Shown here: in pieces, positions 49,721 through 57,986 of the stretch
How positions within the stretch are numbered: the stretch's first letter is position 1
How the letters are laid out: every line of letters starts with the position of its first letter
Made by a program: the position numbers and the translations under genes
The notes under the pieces: model-generated
What the model saw: only the letters and a program-made list of their open reading frames with translations
The model's database searches: none
What the model was told of the DNA's origin: nothing
Assembly (NCBI RefSeq): GCF_000231405.2
Contig: NZ_CP007032.1
Coordinates: 1,922,001-1,986,000, forward strand
Length of the DNA stretch: 64,000 bases
From: Desulfitobacterium metallireducens DSM 15288
GTDB lineage: Bacteria; Bacillota; Desulfitobacteriia; Desulfitobacteriales; Desulfitobacteriaceae
Direction of reading: 5' to 3'

Positions 49721-50490
49721 ATCAATTGAACCGCTCGCTGTAATTTATAAACTTCAGTCGCACTAAGTGCACGATATTTACCTATAGAAAGGCTTGGTTC
49801 CAATTCGAGTGGGCCAAAACGAATTCGCTGCAAGGAAGCAACCGGATACCCAACCTTGGCAAACATCCGTCTGACTTGGCGGTTCCGTCCTTCATGAATC
49901 GTGATATCAAGAAAACGAAATAAGCCCTCACCGATTCGGGAGACTTCCCGTACTTTGGCGGGGGCTGTTTTTCCGTCTTCGAGAACGACTCCCGCTCGTA
50001 ATTGATTCAACGCTTCATCCGTAGGTTTTTCCTTAATTCCTACTCGATACGTTTTCTCCACACCATAGCGGGGATGCATAAGCCGATAGGCTAATTCTCC
50101 GTCATTGGTCAGAAGGAGAAGCCCGGATGTGTCGTAATCTAAACGCCCAATAGGGTAAACCCGCTGAGGAACTTCCCGCAGTAGATCAACAACGGTCTTT
50201 CGACCCTGTGGGTCCATTGCACTCGTAATAACCCCTGTCGGTTTATGTAACACATAATAAACTAAGGACTCAGCCGGAACAGTGATCAATTTCCCTTGGA
50301 CGGCCACCTTATCTTGAGGTTGGACCCGAGTTCCAAGAATTGTGACAATCTCACCATTGACCGTGACCTGACCCTCAAGAATCATTTGTTCAGCCTGTCG
50401 GCGCGAGGCAACTCCGGCATGAGCCAGTAACTTTTGTAATCGCTCTCCTTTAGTATCGGTATTCATGCTATCTTTCTCTATTCCCTTCAC
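49717..50490 (-). CDS. rluB: Pseudouridine synthase RluB-type
   Basis: A 257-residue RsuA/RluB-family enzyme: an S4 RNA-binding domain (LQKLLAHAGVASRRQAEQMILEGQVTVNG), then the catalytic GRLDYDTSGLLLLTNDGELAYRLMHP with the active Asp, and the late GRNRQVRRMFAKVGYPV. It makes a pseudouridine in 23S rRNA. GTG 50490 has GGAG eight bases upstream; an ATG at 50466 is the alternative. It precedes the glycosyltransferase pair's end by 25 bases but faces the same way. Confidence 0.93.
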   Translation of the reverse strand: MKGIEKDSMNTDTKGERLQKLLAHAGVASRRQAEQMILEGQVTVNGEIVTILGTRVQPQDKVAVQGKLITVPAESLVYYVLHKPTGVITSAMDPQGRKTVVDLLREVPQRVYPIGRLDYDTSGLLLLTNDGELAYRLMHPRYGVEKTYRVGIKEKPTDEALNQLRAGVVLEDGKTAPAKVREVSRIGEGLFRFLDITIHEGRNRQVRRMFAKVGYPVASLQRIRFGPLELEPSLSIGKYRALSATEVYKLQRAVQLI

Positions 50491-50515
50491 ATGTCTTCTC
50501 CACTTCTCTATTTCA

Positions 50516-51946
50516 TTACTGATTTTTCAATTGATATACTCCTGGACCGATTTCTGGAAAAACGGCTCTCACTTCATACCAAAACTCAGGGCTCTGTGTG
50601 GTGTGAGGCAGTTCAATCAAATAATCCCCTGGAATTTCTAGAAGCTCTTGCCAAGTCTCCTTATTTTTAGTGAGGTTCAAACGGTAACCTACTCTTTGGG
50701 CATAGTAGAACGTCATTGGCGGAGGATCGCTAAGGATCATGATACTCCCTGGCGGCGTAGAATCACGAAGCCAGAGTGCTTGTGATAAATACTCTTCCTG
50801 CCAAGCATACTTTTCCTCATTACCAAATGTACTATTTACCAAAAGCAGGGATAAAACCAGTATCCCGATGACTACCCCAGGAGTATCTTCGACTTGCTCA
50901 AGTGCTATACCTGCTAATAGCGCAAAGGGCAGAATCACAGGTATGAGATAATAATCAAGAGAAATTCGTGAACAAATGATTAAAATATATCCCCAACTGA
51001 TTATACACCAAAGAAATATTCCATATAAAGTTCCTCGCCTCGTCTGAACGAATAATCTTTTTCGAAATAGGTAAAAACTTCCTATTCCTGACAAAACTAA
51101 AACCGGCATACCCACCCCTTCTCGCAGGTGAACCCTTAACTCCCACCAAAAAAGGCCTGTTGATTCTACAACTTGCCCCGTTAGAATTCCTGATACGAAT
51201 TGACTCGACTGACTAGCTCCCACGTGAACCCAACTGTAATAGAGTAAAGGGGGAAGAAGAGCTAACCCTGAATAGATTAGAATAGGCCGAACCTTCCCTT
51301 TTAACGGCCAGAAGCCCATCACAATTGCAACCGGAAATATCATGAGTTGGGGAAGCTTCGCTAAAATCGCCAAAGCCATCATTAAGCCTGCTCCAGCAAA
51401 CCGTAATCGCCCAGGTTTCTCCTGCCAATAAACCAAGGCATTTATAGCCCAAACTGAACAGGCCTGAACCACCGGCTCTGGCATCACAACCCGTCCATAA
51501 TACACCGTTAAGGGGGCAAGTGCGTAAATCCCTGCAGCCCATAAACCGGCACGCTCAGAAAAACATTTTTGACCCAGAAGAAAAATGCCCCAAATGGTCA
51601 GCAAGGAAAAGATAATCCCCCATGCTCTGCCCCAAAGATCGGACCAACCAAACCAAGTCCAGGTCCACGCTAATAGATATGGTAGAAAAGGAAATTCCAA
51701 CTCAACTTTTTGAGGAACCGTTCCATCATAGCTCAGAGTCGGAAACCATACCTGAGGAACATCTGTAAGTTTGCCCAGCATATGATAGGCCATGCTCGCC
51801 GTGTCCGCCTGTCTCCATCCTTGATCATCTAAAAGTGGATTTAGGATTCCTCGGGAGCGCATTAAAACTCCCAAGATGAGAATCACCAGCAAGAGCCAAT
51901 AAATTGATGAGCGCTTTATTCTTCCACCCATTCGACTGAGCTCCAC
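50516..51946 (-). CDS. GT39-type membrane glycosyltransferase
   Basis: A 476-residue protein with about 11 transmembrane helices. The first loop has DDQGWRQADTASMAYH (an acidic-Arg motif as in ArnT/PMT enzymes) and a later PEPVVQ segment. Such enzymes move a sugar from a polyprenyl-phosphate donor to protein, lipid or wall. It starts at GTG 51946, overlapping the GT2 gene by 31 bases, so the two are coupled. Its acceptor is unknown. Confidence 0.85.
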   Translation of the reverse strand: MELSRMGGRIKRSSIYWLLLVILILGVLMRSRGILNPLLDDQGWRQADTASMAYHMLGKLTDVPQVWFPTLSYDGTVPQKVELEFPFLPYLLAWTWTWFGWSDLWGRAWGIIFSLLTIWGIFLLGQKCFSERAGLWAAGIYALAPLTVYYGRVVMPEPVVQACSVWAINALVYWQEKPGRLRFAGAGLMMALAILAKLPQLMIFPVAIVMGFWPLKGKVRPILIYSGLALLPPLLYYSWVHVGASQSSQFVSGILTGQVVESTGLFWWELRVHLREGVGMPVLVLSGIGSFYLFRKRLFVQTRRGTLYGIFLWCIISWGYILIICSRISLDYYLIPVILPFALLAGIALEQVEDTPGVVIGILVLSLLLVNSTFGNEEKYAWQEEYLSQALWLRDSTPPGSIMILSDPPPMTFYYAQRVGYRLNLTKNKETWQELLEIPGDYLIELPHTTQSPEFWYEVRAVFPEIGPGVYQLKNQ

Positions 51947-52683
51947 GCTCCTTTTTTAAATCGATAGATTAACGTAAAATACCCTTTTATTGTCGACCCG
52001 ATTTTCATTTTACTTTTTCCTTGTTTTCTTTCATAATGCAAAATCAAAGGAACTTCAGCAATAGTTTGACAGAAGGGGACGACTTTAATAAGCAGTTCAA
52101 CCATTGCTGCAAAGTTTCGGCTTTCCATCAACTGTTCCCCATAATTATGATAAGCCTTTTTCAGGGTTAATAGTCGATAGGCTCGATAACCGCAAGAATA
52201 ATCTTTAACCCCAGGGATAGGGAAAAAGAGCGTCATCAGTCGGCCCGCGCCCCAAGATAGAATTTTACGAAAAGGACTAAGACCCAATTGCTGACCTCCA
52301 GTGACGTAACGCGAAGCAATAGCTAAATCTGATCCTTCCTTCATTTTTTGGAGCAGCAGAGGAATTCGATCCGCTGGATGGGTATTATCCGCATCTAAAG
52401 TAATTAAAATATCCTCTTCAAAATTCACCGAAGCGCTATTTAATACATAGGAAAAACCCGTCATCAAAGCTCCTCCAAGGCCCTTATTTTCCTCGTGATT
52501 GAGAACCCTTATATCTCCAAACTGACGAGCGTATTTCTCAGCTAAAACTGATGTTTGATCCGTACTAGCATCATTGACCACAATGATCAGATGAGGCTCC
52601 TCTTTTAACACTGAATTCAGATCCTGAAGTAAATTTCCTAAACTTGCTTGCTCATTATAAGCAGGTAATACAACAAAAAGCAT
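51916..52683 (-). CDS. GT2-family glycosyltransferase, polyprenyl-phosphate type
   Basis: A 255-residue GT-A protein resembling dolichol-phosphate mannosyltransferases: LPAYNEQASLGNLL, then IVVNDASTDQT, then LITLDADNTHPAD with the DxD-type metal site, and a conserved CGYRAYR. It loads a sugar from a nucleotide donor onto a lipid phosphate, which fits the role of donor-maker for the overlapping GT39 gene. There is no C-terminal membrane domain. Confidence 0.9.
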   Translation of the reverse strand: MLFVVLPAYNEQASLGNLLQDLNSVLKEEPHLIIVVNDASTDQTSVLAEKYARQFGDIRVLNHEENKGLGGALMTGFSYVLNSASVNFEEDILITLDADNTHPADRIPLLLQKMKEGSDLAIASRYVTGGQQLGLSPFRKILSWGAGRLMTLFFPIPGVKDYSCGYRAYRLLTLKKAYHNYGEQLMESRNFAAMVELLIKVVPFCQTIAEVPLILHYERKQGKSKMKIGSTIKGYFTLIYRFKKGAWSSVEWVEE

Positions 52684-52731
52684 ACTACGACAGCCTCCTT
52701 TAGTCCCTTCGTAGTATGCACATTCTCACTC

Positions 52732-53271
52732 CTAATAAAACGTATAAAGGACAATCCAAATCGAGGCGATTAAACCAACCAAATCAGCCAACAATCCTAA
52801 TTTTAAGGCGTACCGATATTTTTTAATACCGACAGATCCGAAATATACGGTCAAAACAAAGAAGGTTGTATCGGTACTCCCCTGTAAAGTTGAAGCGATC
52901 CGCCCAATCATCGAGTCTGGACCATACTGATTAATCAATTGTGTTGAAACTCCAAGTGCTCCTGAACCACTTAATGGGCGCATTACGGCGAGAGGAATGA
53001 TAGCTGTGAGATTAGGATCTAATCCCAAATATCCAAAAACGGGTTGCAAGAAGTGTGAAAGAATCTCTAGTGCCCCCGAATCGACAAACACACGAATCGA
53101 AACCAGCATCCCTATTAGAAAAGGCATAATCCTTATTCCAGTCTTGAATCCTTCCTCTGCTCCCGTAACAAAAGATTCGTATACAGGAACTTTACGAAGA
53201 TAGGCAATAAGCGGAATAAATAAGAGCAGAAAAGGAATCGCCCAGCGGGAAATCTCCGCAATAAACCTCAT
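52732..53271 (-). CDS. spmB: Spore maturation protein B
   Basis: A 179-residue membrane protein of the SpmB/nucleoside-recognition family: about five helices with GFKTGIRIMPFLIGMLVSIRVF, LDPNLTAIIPLAVMRPLSGSGALG and LQGSTDTTFFVLTVYFGSVG. In Bacillus SpmA and SpmB are needed for spore-core dehydration. Its start overlaps the spmA stop by four bases. Confidence 0.93.
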   Translation of the reverse strand: MRFIAEISRWAIPFLLLFIPLIAYLRKVPVYESFVTGAEEGFKTGIRIMPFLIGMLVSIRVFVDSGALEILSHFLQPVFGYLGLDPNLTAIIPLAVMRPLSGSGALGVSTQLINQYGPDSMIGRIASTLQGSTDTTFFVLTVYFGSVGIKKYRYALKLGLLADLVGLIASIWIVLYTFY

Positions 53272-53849
53272 ACCTTACTCCTCCTGCGAATCAGGAAATC
53301 AACGATAATGGCTAACGTCATCGCACACCCAGTTGCAAAAATTGTGGTTCCTATAATCTCAGTGGGATTAGAAGATTGAGCTTTCACTCGAATGGCAATA
53401 ATTGTCGCTGGAATCAAGGTAAGGCAAGAGGTATTCAAGGCTAAGAACGTGATCATCGCCTGACTGGCCACCTCAGGATGAGGATTTTCTTTCTGAAGTT
53501 CCTGCATGGCTTTGAGTCCGAAGGGAGTGGCTGCATTTCCTAACCCCAAGATATTTGCACATAAATTCATGATGATAGCCCCTAAAGCGGGACTGTCCGG
53601 TTTAAGGGAAGGAAACAAACGGCGAATCATAGGCCCGAAGAAACGTGCAAGAGCTTTGATGAATCCTGCCTCTTCCGCTAAATGCATCAAACCCAACCAA
53701 AGACTCATCACTCCGATTAACCCAAATGCGGTCTGTACTCCAAGTTCAGTTGCTTGCATCGCGGATGATGTCACCGTATCAATTCGTCCATTAATTGCAG
53801 CCACGATTATCCCCGTGGCTAACATAAATAGCCAAATCGCGTTAACCAT
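53268..53849 (-). CDS. spmA: Spore maturation protein A
   Basis: A 193-residue membrane protein, the pair of spmB. It has MVNAIWLFMLATGIIVAAINGR, LALNTSC, and the conserved stretch NLCANILGLGNAATPFGLKAM of nucleoside-recognition domains. It leads the spmAB operon. Confidence 0.93.
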   Translation of the reverse strand: MVNAIWLFMLATGIIVAAINGRIDTVTSSAMQATELGVQTAFGLIGVMSLWLGLMHLAEEAGFIKALARFFGPMIRRLFPSLKPDSPALGAIIMNLCANILGLGNAATPFGLKAMQELQKENPHPEVASQAMITFLALNTSCLTLIPATIIAIRVKAQSSNPTEIIGTTIFATGCAMTLAIIVDFLIRRRSKV

Positions 53850-54003
53850 ACCCTACTCCCCCTTGTCAAATATCTATGATTGGACAAGGGAGATTAGACC
53901 CTCTGAATAATTTGGGTTGGGCTGACAAACAAAGTGCTGTTGCATTGTGAACAAGCGTTCCGTATGCAACAGCACTTTATATATCATTTTATGTATTCCT
54001 GAC

Positions 54004-54468
54004 TTAATCTTTTACGATGATGATTTCGTCATCGTTATAATCATCTTTCTTACTTTGATTATCCTTTTTCTTTAAAAGAGCGGCAACCTTATCAACCATA
54101 CCTGGAACTTCGTCAATAATTCGGTCTACGATCATATTGTTATCGACAGGAAGAAGTCGAACTTGTCCATGACCGACAACCAAGAAACCAACCGGCTGCA
54201 CGGATACGCCTGCACCACTTCCGCCTCCGAAGGGCAAAGCTGAGGATCCTTGCTTATCTTGTTTGTCTTCTTCTTTATTTTTGTCACCCTCGGGTGGTGG
54301 AAATTCACTTCCACCTGCCGCAAAACCGCAAGCAACCCTCGAGACTGGAATGATTATTGTACCATCGGGAGCCTCAACCGGATCTCCAACGATCGTATTT
54401 ACATCAACCATTTGTTGAATGCTTTCCATCGCGGTTTTCATTAACGCTTCAATTGGATGATTCCCCAT
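54004..54468 (-). CDS. gerW: GerW/YtfJ-family sporulation protein
   Basis: A 154-residue protein. The N-terminal part is IEALMKTAMESIQQMVDVNTIVGDPVEAPDGTIIIPVSRVACGFAAGGSEF, and a Gly-rich core GGGSGAGVSVQPVGFLVV matches YtfJ. It is a spore protein needed for normal germination in Bacillus. The C-terminal tail is acidic and lysine-rich. In Firmicutes it usually sits beside DUF2953 and scpAB genes, as it does here. Confidence 0.93.
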   Translation of the reverse strand: MGNHPIEALMKTAMESIQQMVDVNTIVGDPVEAPDGTIIIPVSRVACGFAAGGSEFPPPEGDKNKEEDKQDKQGSSALPFGGGSGAGVSVQPVGFLVVGHGQVRLLPVDNNMIVDRIIDEVPGMVDKVAALLKKKDNQSKKDDYNDDEIIIVKD

Positions 54469-54565
54469 TTAAAATCTTCCTCCTTATCCCTAGATAAATG
54501 CCCGTACTCAGTCCAATCTTATGAACATAATATGTCCGATTCGCAGTTTGAATATCCAATAAACT

Positions 54566-55219
54566 TTATTGAAATTTACTTTTTTCTCGCATGACTAATC
54601 GTATTAAGTCCACTCCTACGACCATGATATGTCCAATTCGCAGTTTAAAGACACAATGAAGCTCGCAAGAAAAACCGGGTTGATTAAAATTAGGGATCAC
54701 GGAAAGCTGAGGATGATTTGTATCCATCGTAACCTGACGATACAGCTTAGCTAATGAATAACCAATCATGCTCCAAAAATTCCCTGCAAGAATTGCCGTA
54801 TAGGCCGCATCTTTACAGCCAACCTTCACCTTCCAATCCAACAGGGTACAATGAATACCCCTATAAAACTTGACTTTAATATGGTTGAGTTTGCTCAGGA
54901 GTCTTGGAATCATCGGCCAAAGGCGATAAAAAAATCCTCTTCGAAAGTAGCGAAAACGAACATTGACCTTTGTGTCACGTTCTTCTCCTGTCACCGCTTG
55001 AGTTTCCTCTAAAACTTCGAGTTGCGGTCCTTCTTCCCATGTAAGTCGAGCAGTAGGAACCTGGAGCTTAAATTTCCAGAGCCCTCCAACAGCTGACATT
55101 TGTATTTCTAAATGGTCATTTTCCGCCTGTCGGCGATATTGGAAATCCACCGTTGCCCGAATGAGCAAGATTAACCCTAATCCGATCAAACTGGCGAGTA
55201 GAAGCGCCAGAATCCGCAC
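54566..55219 (-). CDS. DUF2953 protein
   Basis: A 217-residue protein with an N-terminal transmembrane helix (about residues 5-25, LALLLASLIGLGLILLI) and a soluble beta-rich body in the DUF2953 style. GTG 55219 is chosen because GGAGGG lies seven bases upstream; a longer frame to 55321 runs through a terminator hairpin. It sits next to gerW, the usual location. Its function is unknown but is sporulation-linked by context. Confidence 0.8.
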   Translation of the reverse strand: MRILALLLASLIGLGLILLIRATVDFQYRRQAENDHLEIQMSAVGGLWKFKLQVPTARLTWEEGPQLEVLEETQAVTGEERDTKVNVRFRYFRRGFFYRLWPMIPRLLSKLNHIKVKFYRGIHCTLLDWKVKVGCKDAAYTAILAGNFWSMIGYSLAKLYRQVTMDTNHPQLSVIPNFNQPGFSCELHCVFKLRIGHIMVVGVDLIRLVMREKSKFQ

Positions 55220-55290
55220 GAAAATCCCTCCGAACAATCCCAAAAATCTTTCTAAAATCTTAGGGTATCCGTATGACTTAAAGAATATGC

Positions 55291-55343
55291 AAAAAAAGAT
55301 TCTATTGGGATAGCACCGCAATAGAATCTCCGCAATAGAATCT
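55291..55343 (-). terminator. Terminator with duplicated 5' arm
   Basis: On the minus strand AGATTCTATTGCGG occurs twice in a row, then CAATAGAATCT and TTTTTT. Either copy of the arm can pair with the 3' arm. It ends the scp-lysE transcript. Confidence 0.85.
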
Positions 55344-55345
55344 TT

Positions 55346-55981
55346 CTATAAAAATCGTATTCCAGAATAGATAAAGTAAGTGGCTATCCCCATTAAGAAC
55401 AGTCCGCAAACCCAAAGGATCGTTCGATAAACCATCGGAGTCAATAAACGTCGCCCTTTTGCAACGGCACCAGAAACCAATGAAAACCAGATAAAATCTG
55501 AAGCAATATGCCCCAAATAGAAGCACACAGATCCCCCAATTCCATTCTTTCCTGCAAGCATTAAGGAACCCATCCCCACGGTCGCCCACCAAAGAACCCA
55601 GTACGGATTCGAAGAACTCGTCGTTACTCCAAGCAGTACGGGGTTCATACTCTTTTCAGACTGAGAGGCATTAAGGGACATGTCTAAATCCTTCTCACGG
55701 GCCTCTCGAATCATTCCATACGCCATCCAAATGAGGAACAATCCACCAATTAGCCCAATTAAGCCTTGCACAAGCGGGATATTTAAAACCGTGCCAAAAC
55801 CAAACAACAGCAACAAAACCAGGAGCAGTTCTAAGAAAGCATGGCCAAGAATAATCAGAGGACCTGCTTTAAACCCTCTCCGCAAAGTCTCGTTAATCGT
55901 TACCGTGAGTACAGGGCCTGGCATAATCGCCCCAGAAAACCCCATGACTAGACTCGCCACAAAAATTGAACCTAACTCCAT
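55346..55981 (-). CDS. LysE-family amino-acid exporter
   Basis: A 211-residue membrane protein with six helices. The N-terminal GFSGAIMPGPVLTVTINETLRRGFKAGPLIILGHAFLEL and the TSSSNPYWVLWW segment are LysE/RhtB features. The substrate is unknown. It follows scpB by eight bases. Confidence 0.9.
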   Translation of the reverse strand: MELGSIFVASLVMGFSGAIMPGPVLTVTINETLRRGFKAGPLIILGHAFLELLLVLLLLFGFGTVLNIPLVQGLIGLIGGLFLIWMAYGMIREAREKDLDMSLNASQSEKSMNPVLLGVTTSSSNPYWVLWWATVGMGSLMLAGKNGIGGSVCFYLGHIASDFIWFSLVSGAVAKGRRLLTPMVYRTILWVCGLFLMGIATYFIYSGIRFL

Positions 55982-55989
55982 CTTATTTT

Positions 55990-56550
55990 TTATTCCTCAT
56001 CTTCTTCACTCAATTCTTCCCTTGCTGCTTCCCTCATCTTGTCAAAATCAAGTTCAGGTAAATCTTTTAACGATTTAAGCCCGAAATGAAGGAGAAACTG
56101 CTCCGTTGTCCCATAAAGAATAGGGCGTCCTGGTCCTTCTTTACGACCAATCTCCTTTGTCAACCCTTTTTCCACGAGGGTTGCTAATGCGCGATCCGAT
56201 TGAACTCCTCGTAAAAAATCAATTTCTCCTTTGGTTACGGGTTGCTTATAAGCAATAATTGCCAAGACTTCGAGCGCTGCCCCGGATAAACCTTGGGTAG
56301 GCTGATGATAAAGAGTCTCTATATAATGCGACATCTCCGGTTTAGTTCCCAGCTTATAGCCTTCATTAACTTCAAAAATCATAAATCCACAACCAGGCTC
56401 TGAATAGCGTTCCTGAAGTTCAGTAAGAAGTTCTGCCACATCTGGAGGATTCAATTCCAGGATAACCGATAACTGTTCAATCATTAAAGGCTCCTTAGCC
56501 ACTAGCAATAAAGCTTCCAGTCCCGCAATTTCTGTTTCACGAAACAACAT
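55990..56550 (-). CDS. scpB: Segregation and condensation protein B
   Basis: A 186-residue ScpB with tandem winged helices: IAGLEALLLVAKEPLMIEQLSVIL, then LEVLAIIAYKQPVTKGEIDFLRGVQSDRALATLVEKGLTKEIGRKEGPGRPILYGTTEQFL, and an acidic tail. With ScpA and SMC it compacts and segregates the chromosome. It starts four bases after scpA. Confidence 0.96.
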   Translation of the reverse strand: MLFRETEIAGLEALLLVAKEPLMIEQLSVILELNPPDVAELLTELQERYSEPGCGFMIFEVNEGYKLGTKPEMSHYIETLYHQPTQGLSGAALEVLAIIAYKQPVTKGEIDFLRGVQSDRALATLVEKGLTKEIGRKEGPGRPILYGTTEQFLLHFGLKSLKDLPELDFDKMREAAREELSEEDEE

Positions 56551-56553
56551 TTC

Positions 56554-57330
56554 CTACTCTCCTTCGGTAAATTCCCCAGCTTTTTCTGTGGGGAACAAAT
56601 GAATATCCTGCCGAGGTGAGCTTTGTTCACAGCGAATTTTACCCGCTTTCAGAAGCTCTAACAAGGCTAAAAAAGACACAATGACTTCCATGCGAGTATT
56701 TCCTCTGATAAGTTGACTAAAACGTGTCCCATGCGGATGGAGAATCACCCGACGAAGCACATCGTCCATCATTTTGTCAATGGATATCTCGTCCGGTTCA
56801 ACCGTTTTAATTTCTTCGCCCTGCTCAGCTCTCACAATAACGTGGCAAAAGGCCTCCCATAAATCATCAAAACCCACGCCTTCAAGAGGATCTTCCTCCT
56901 CCTTAAATTGACTCCGGATTTCGTCTATATCCACCGTTCTAAAATATTTCTGACCTGAGGAAACCTCTAACTCCCCAAGCGTCTGCGCCGCTTCCTTAAA
57001 GGACCGGTAAGCGATCAATCGTTCCACTAATTCCTGACGAGGATCCTCCACTTCACCCTCCAATTCTTCTTTTGGAGATTTGGGTAAAAGGTAACGTGAT
57101 TTAATATACAGAAGTTGAGCCGCTAAAACTAAAAATTCACTGGTCACTTCCATATCTAAAGCATCCATCTGTCGAACAACTTCGATAAAGTGATCCGCAA
57201 TCTGAGCTATAGGAATATCATAGATATCAATTTTTTCCTGTTGGATTAAATGAAGCAATAGATCTAACGGACCTTGGAAGGCTGGCAATTCAACATAAGG
57301 ACCTGTTGTAGTAAGCGCTCCTTTTTTCAT
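56554..57330 (-). CDS. scpA: Segregation and condensation protein A
   Basis: A 258-residue kleisin: FQGPLDLLLHLIQQEKIDIYDIPIAQIADHF near the N-terminus binds the SMC head, and the C-terminal winged helix has FLALLELLKAGKI. It starts one base after the M50 gene's stop. scpA-scpB are adjacent as in most Firmicutes. Confidence 0.96.
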   Translation of the reverse strand: MKKGALTTTGPYVELPAFQGPLDLLLHLIQQEKIDIYDIPIAQIADHFIEVVRQMDALDMEVTSEFLVLAAQLLYIKSRYLLPKSPKEELEGEVEDPRQELVERLIAYRSFKEAAQTLGELEVSSGQKYFRTVDIDEIRSQFKEEEDPLEGVGFDDLWEAFCHVIVRAEQGEEIKTVEPDEISIDKMMDDVLRRVILHPHGTRFSQLIRGNTRMEVIVSFLALLELLKAGKIRCEQSSPRQDIHLFPTEKAGEFTEGE

Positions 57331-57331
57331 T

Positions 57332-57985
57332 CTAAAACCCTAAAATTGGAGACAATAACGCGATTGCCCCCTTCTGATATAGCGAATAGAGTGCTCCAAC
57401 AAGAGGAAAAAGAACGCTTCCTAAAATATTCGTAAAGAGTACAAGCATCAAAATGACCATTCCATACTGCTCCAAGATGTGTAGAAAATTGCTAAAGCGA
57501 TCGGGCAGAATCCACCCTAGAATAGAAAAACCATCCAGTGGCGGAATCGGTAATAGATTAAAAACGCCCAAGCCTAAATTCATGAGAACCAGCGCCATCA
57601 TGATCTTAGAAAGAATCATCATCCAAGAGGAATTTCCAAACGAATGGAGTAATATTACCCAAACTACCATTCCTATAAAAGCGATGCACAAATTCATAAA
57701 CGGGCCGGCAATAGCAACCAGCATATTACCTCGAGTTGGATTTCCTTTATAATACTGAGGATGCGTCTGGACCGGTTTTGCCCATCCGAATTGAAAAAAT
57801 ACCGCCATCAAAGTCCCAAAAAGATCCAAATGGGCAAAAGGATTCATCGTCAGGCGACCCTGACTTCGTGGAGTGGGATCCCCTAACCGATCAGCGACAT
57901 ACGCATGGGCGTATTCATGAAAAGCAAAACCAATCAACAAAGCGGGAACATTTGCAATGATCGTCGTCAAATCTAATCCTGGCAC
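57332..57985 (-). CDS. Site-2-type intramembrane metalloprotease (M50)
   Basis: A 217-residue membrane protein with the HExxH motif in AFHEYAHAYVAD and a later NLLPIPPLDGFSILGWILP zinc/substrate segment. It has about six helices and no PDZ domain. Its substrates are unknown; relatives beside scpAB are common in Firmicutes. Confidence 0.92.
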   Translation of the reverse strand: MPGLDLTTIIANVPALLIGFAFHEYAHAYVADRLGDPTPRSQGRLTMNPFAHLDLFGTLMAVFFQFGWAKPVQTHPQYYKGNPTRGNMLVAIAGPFMNLCIAFIGMVVWVILLHSFGNSSWMMILSKIMMALVLMNLGLGVFNLLPIPPLDGFSILGWILPDRFSNFLHILEQYGMVILMLVLFTNILGSVLFPLVGALYSLYQKGAIALLSPILGF

Positions 57986-57986
57986 A

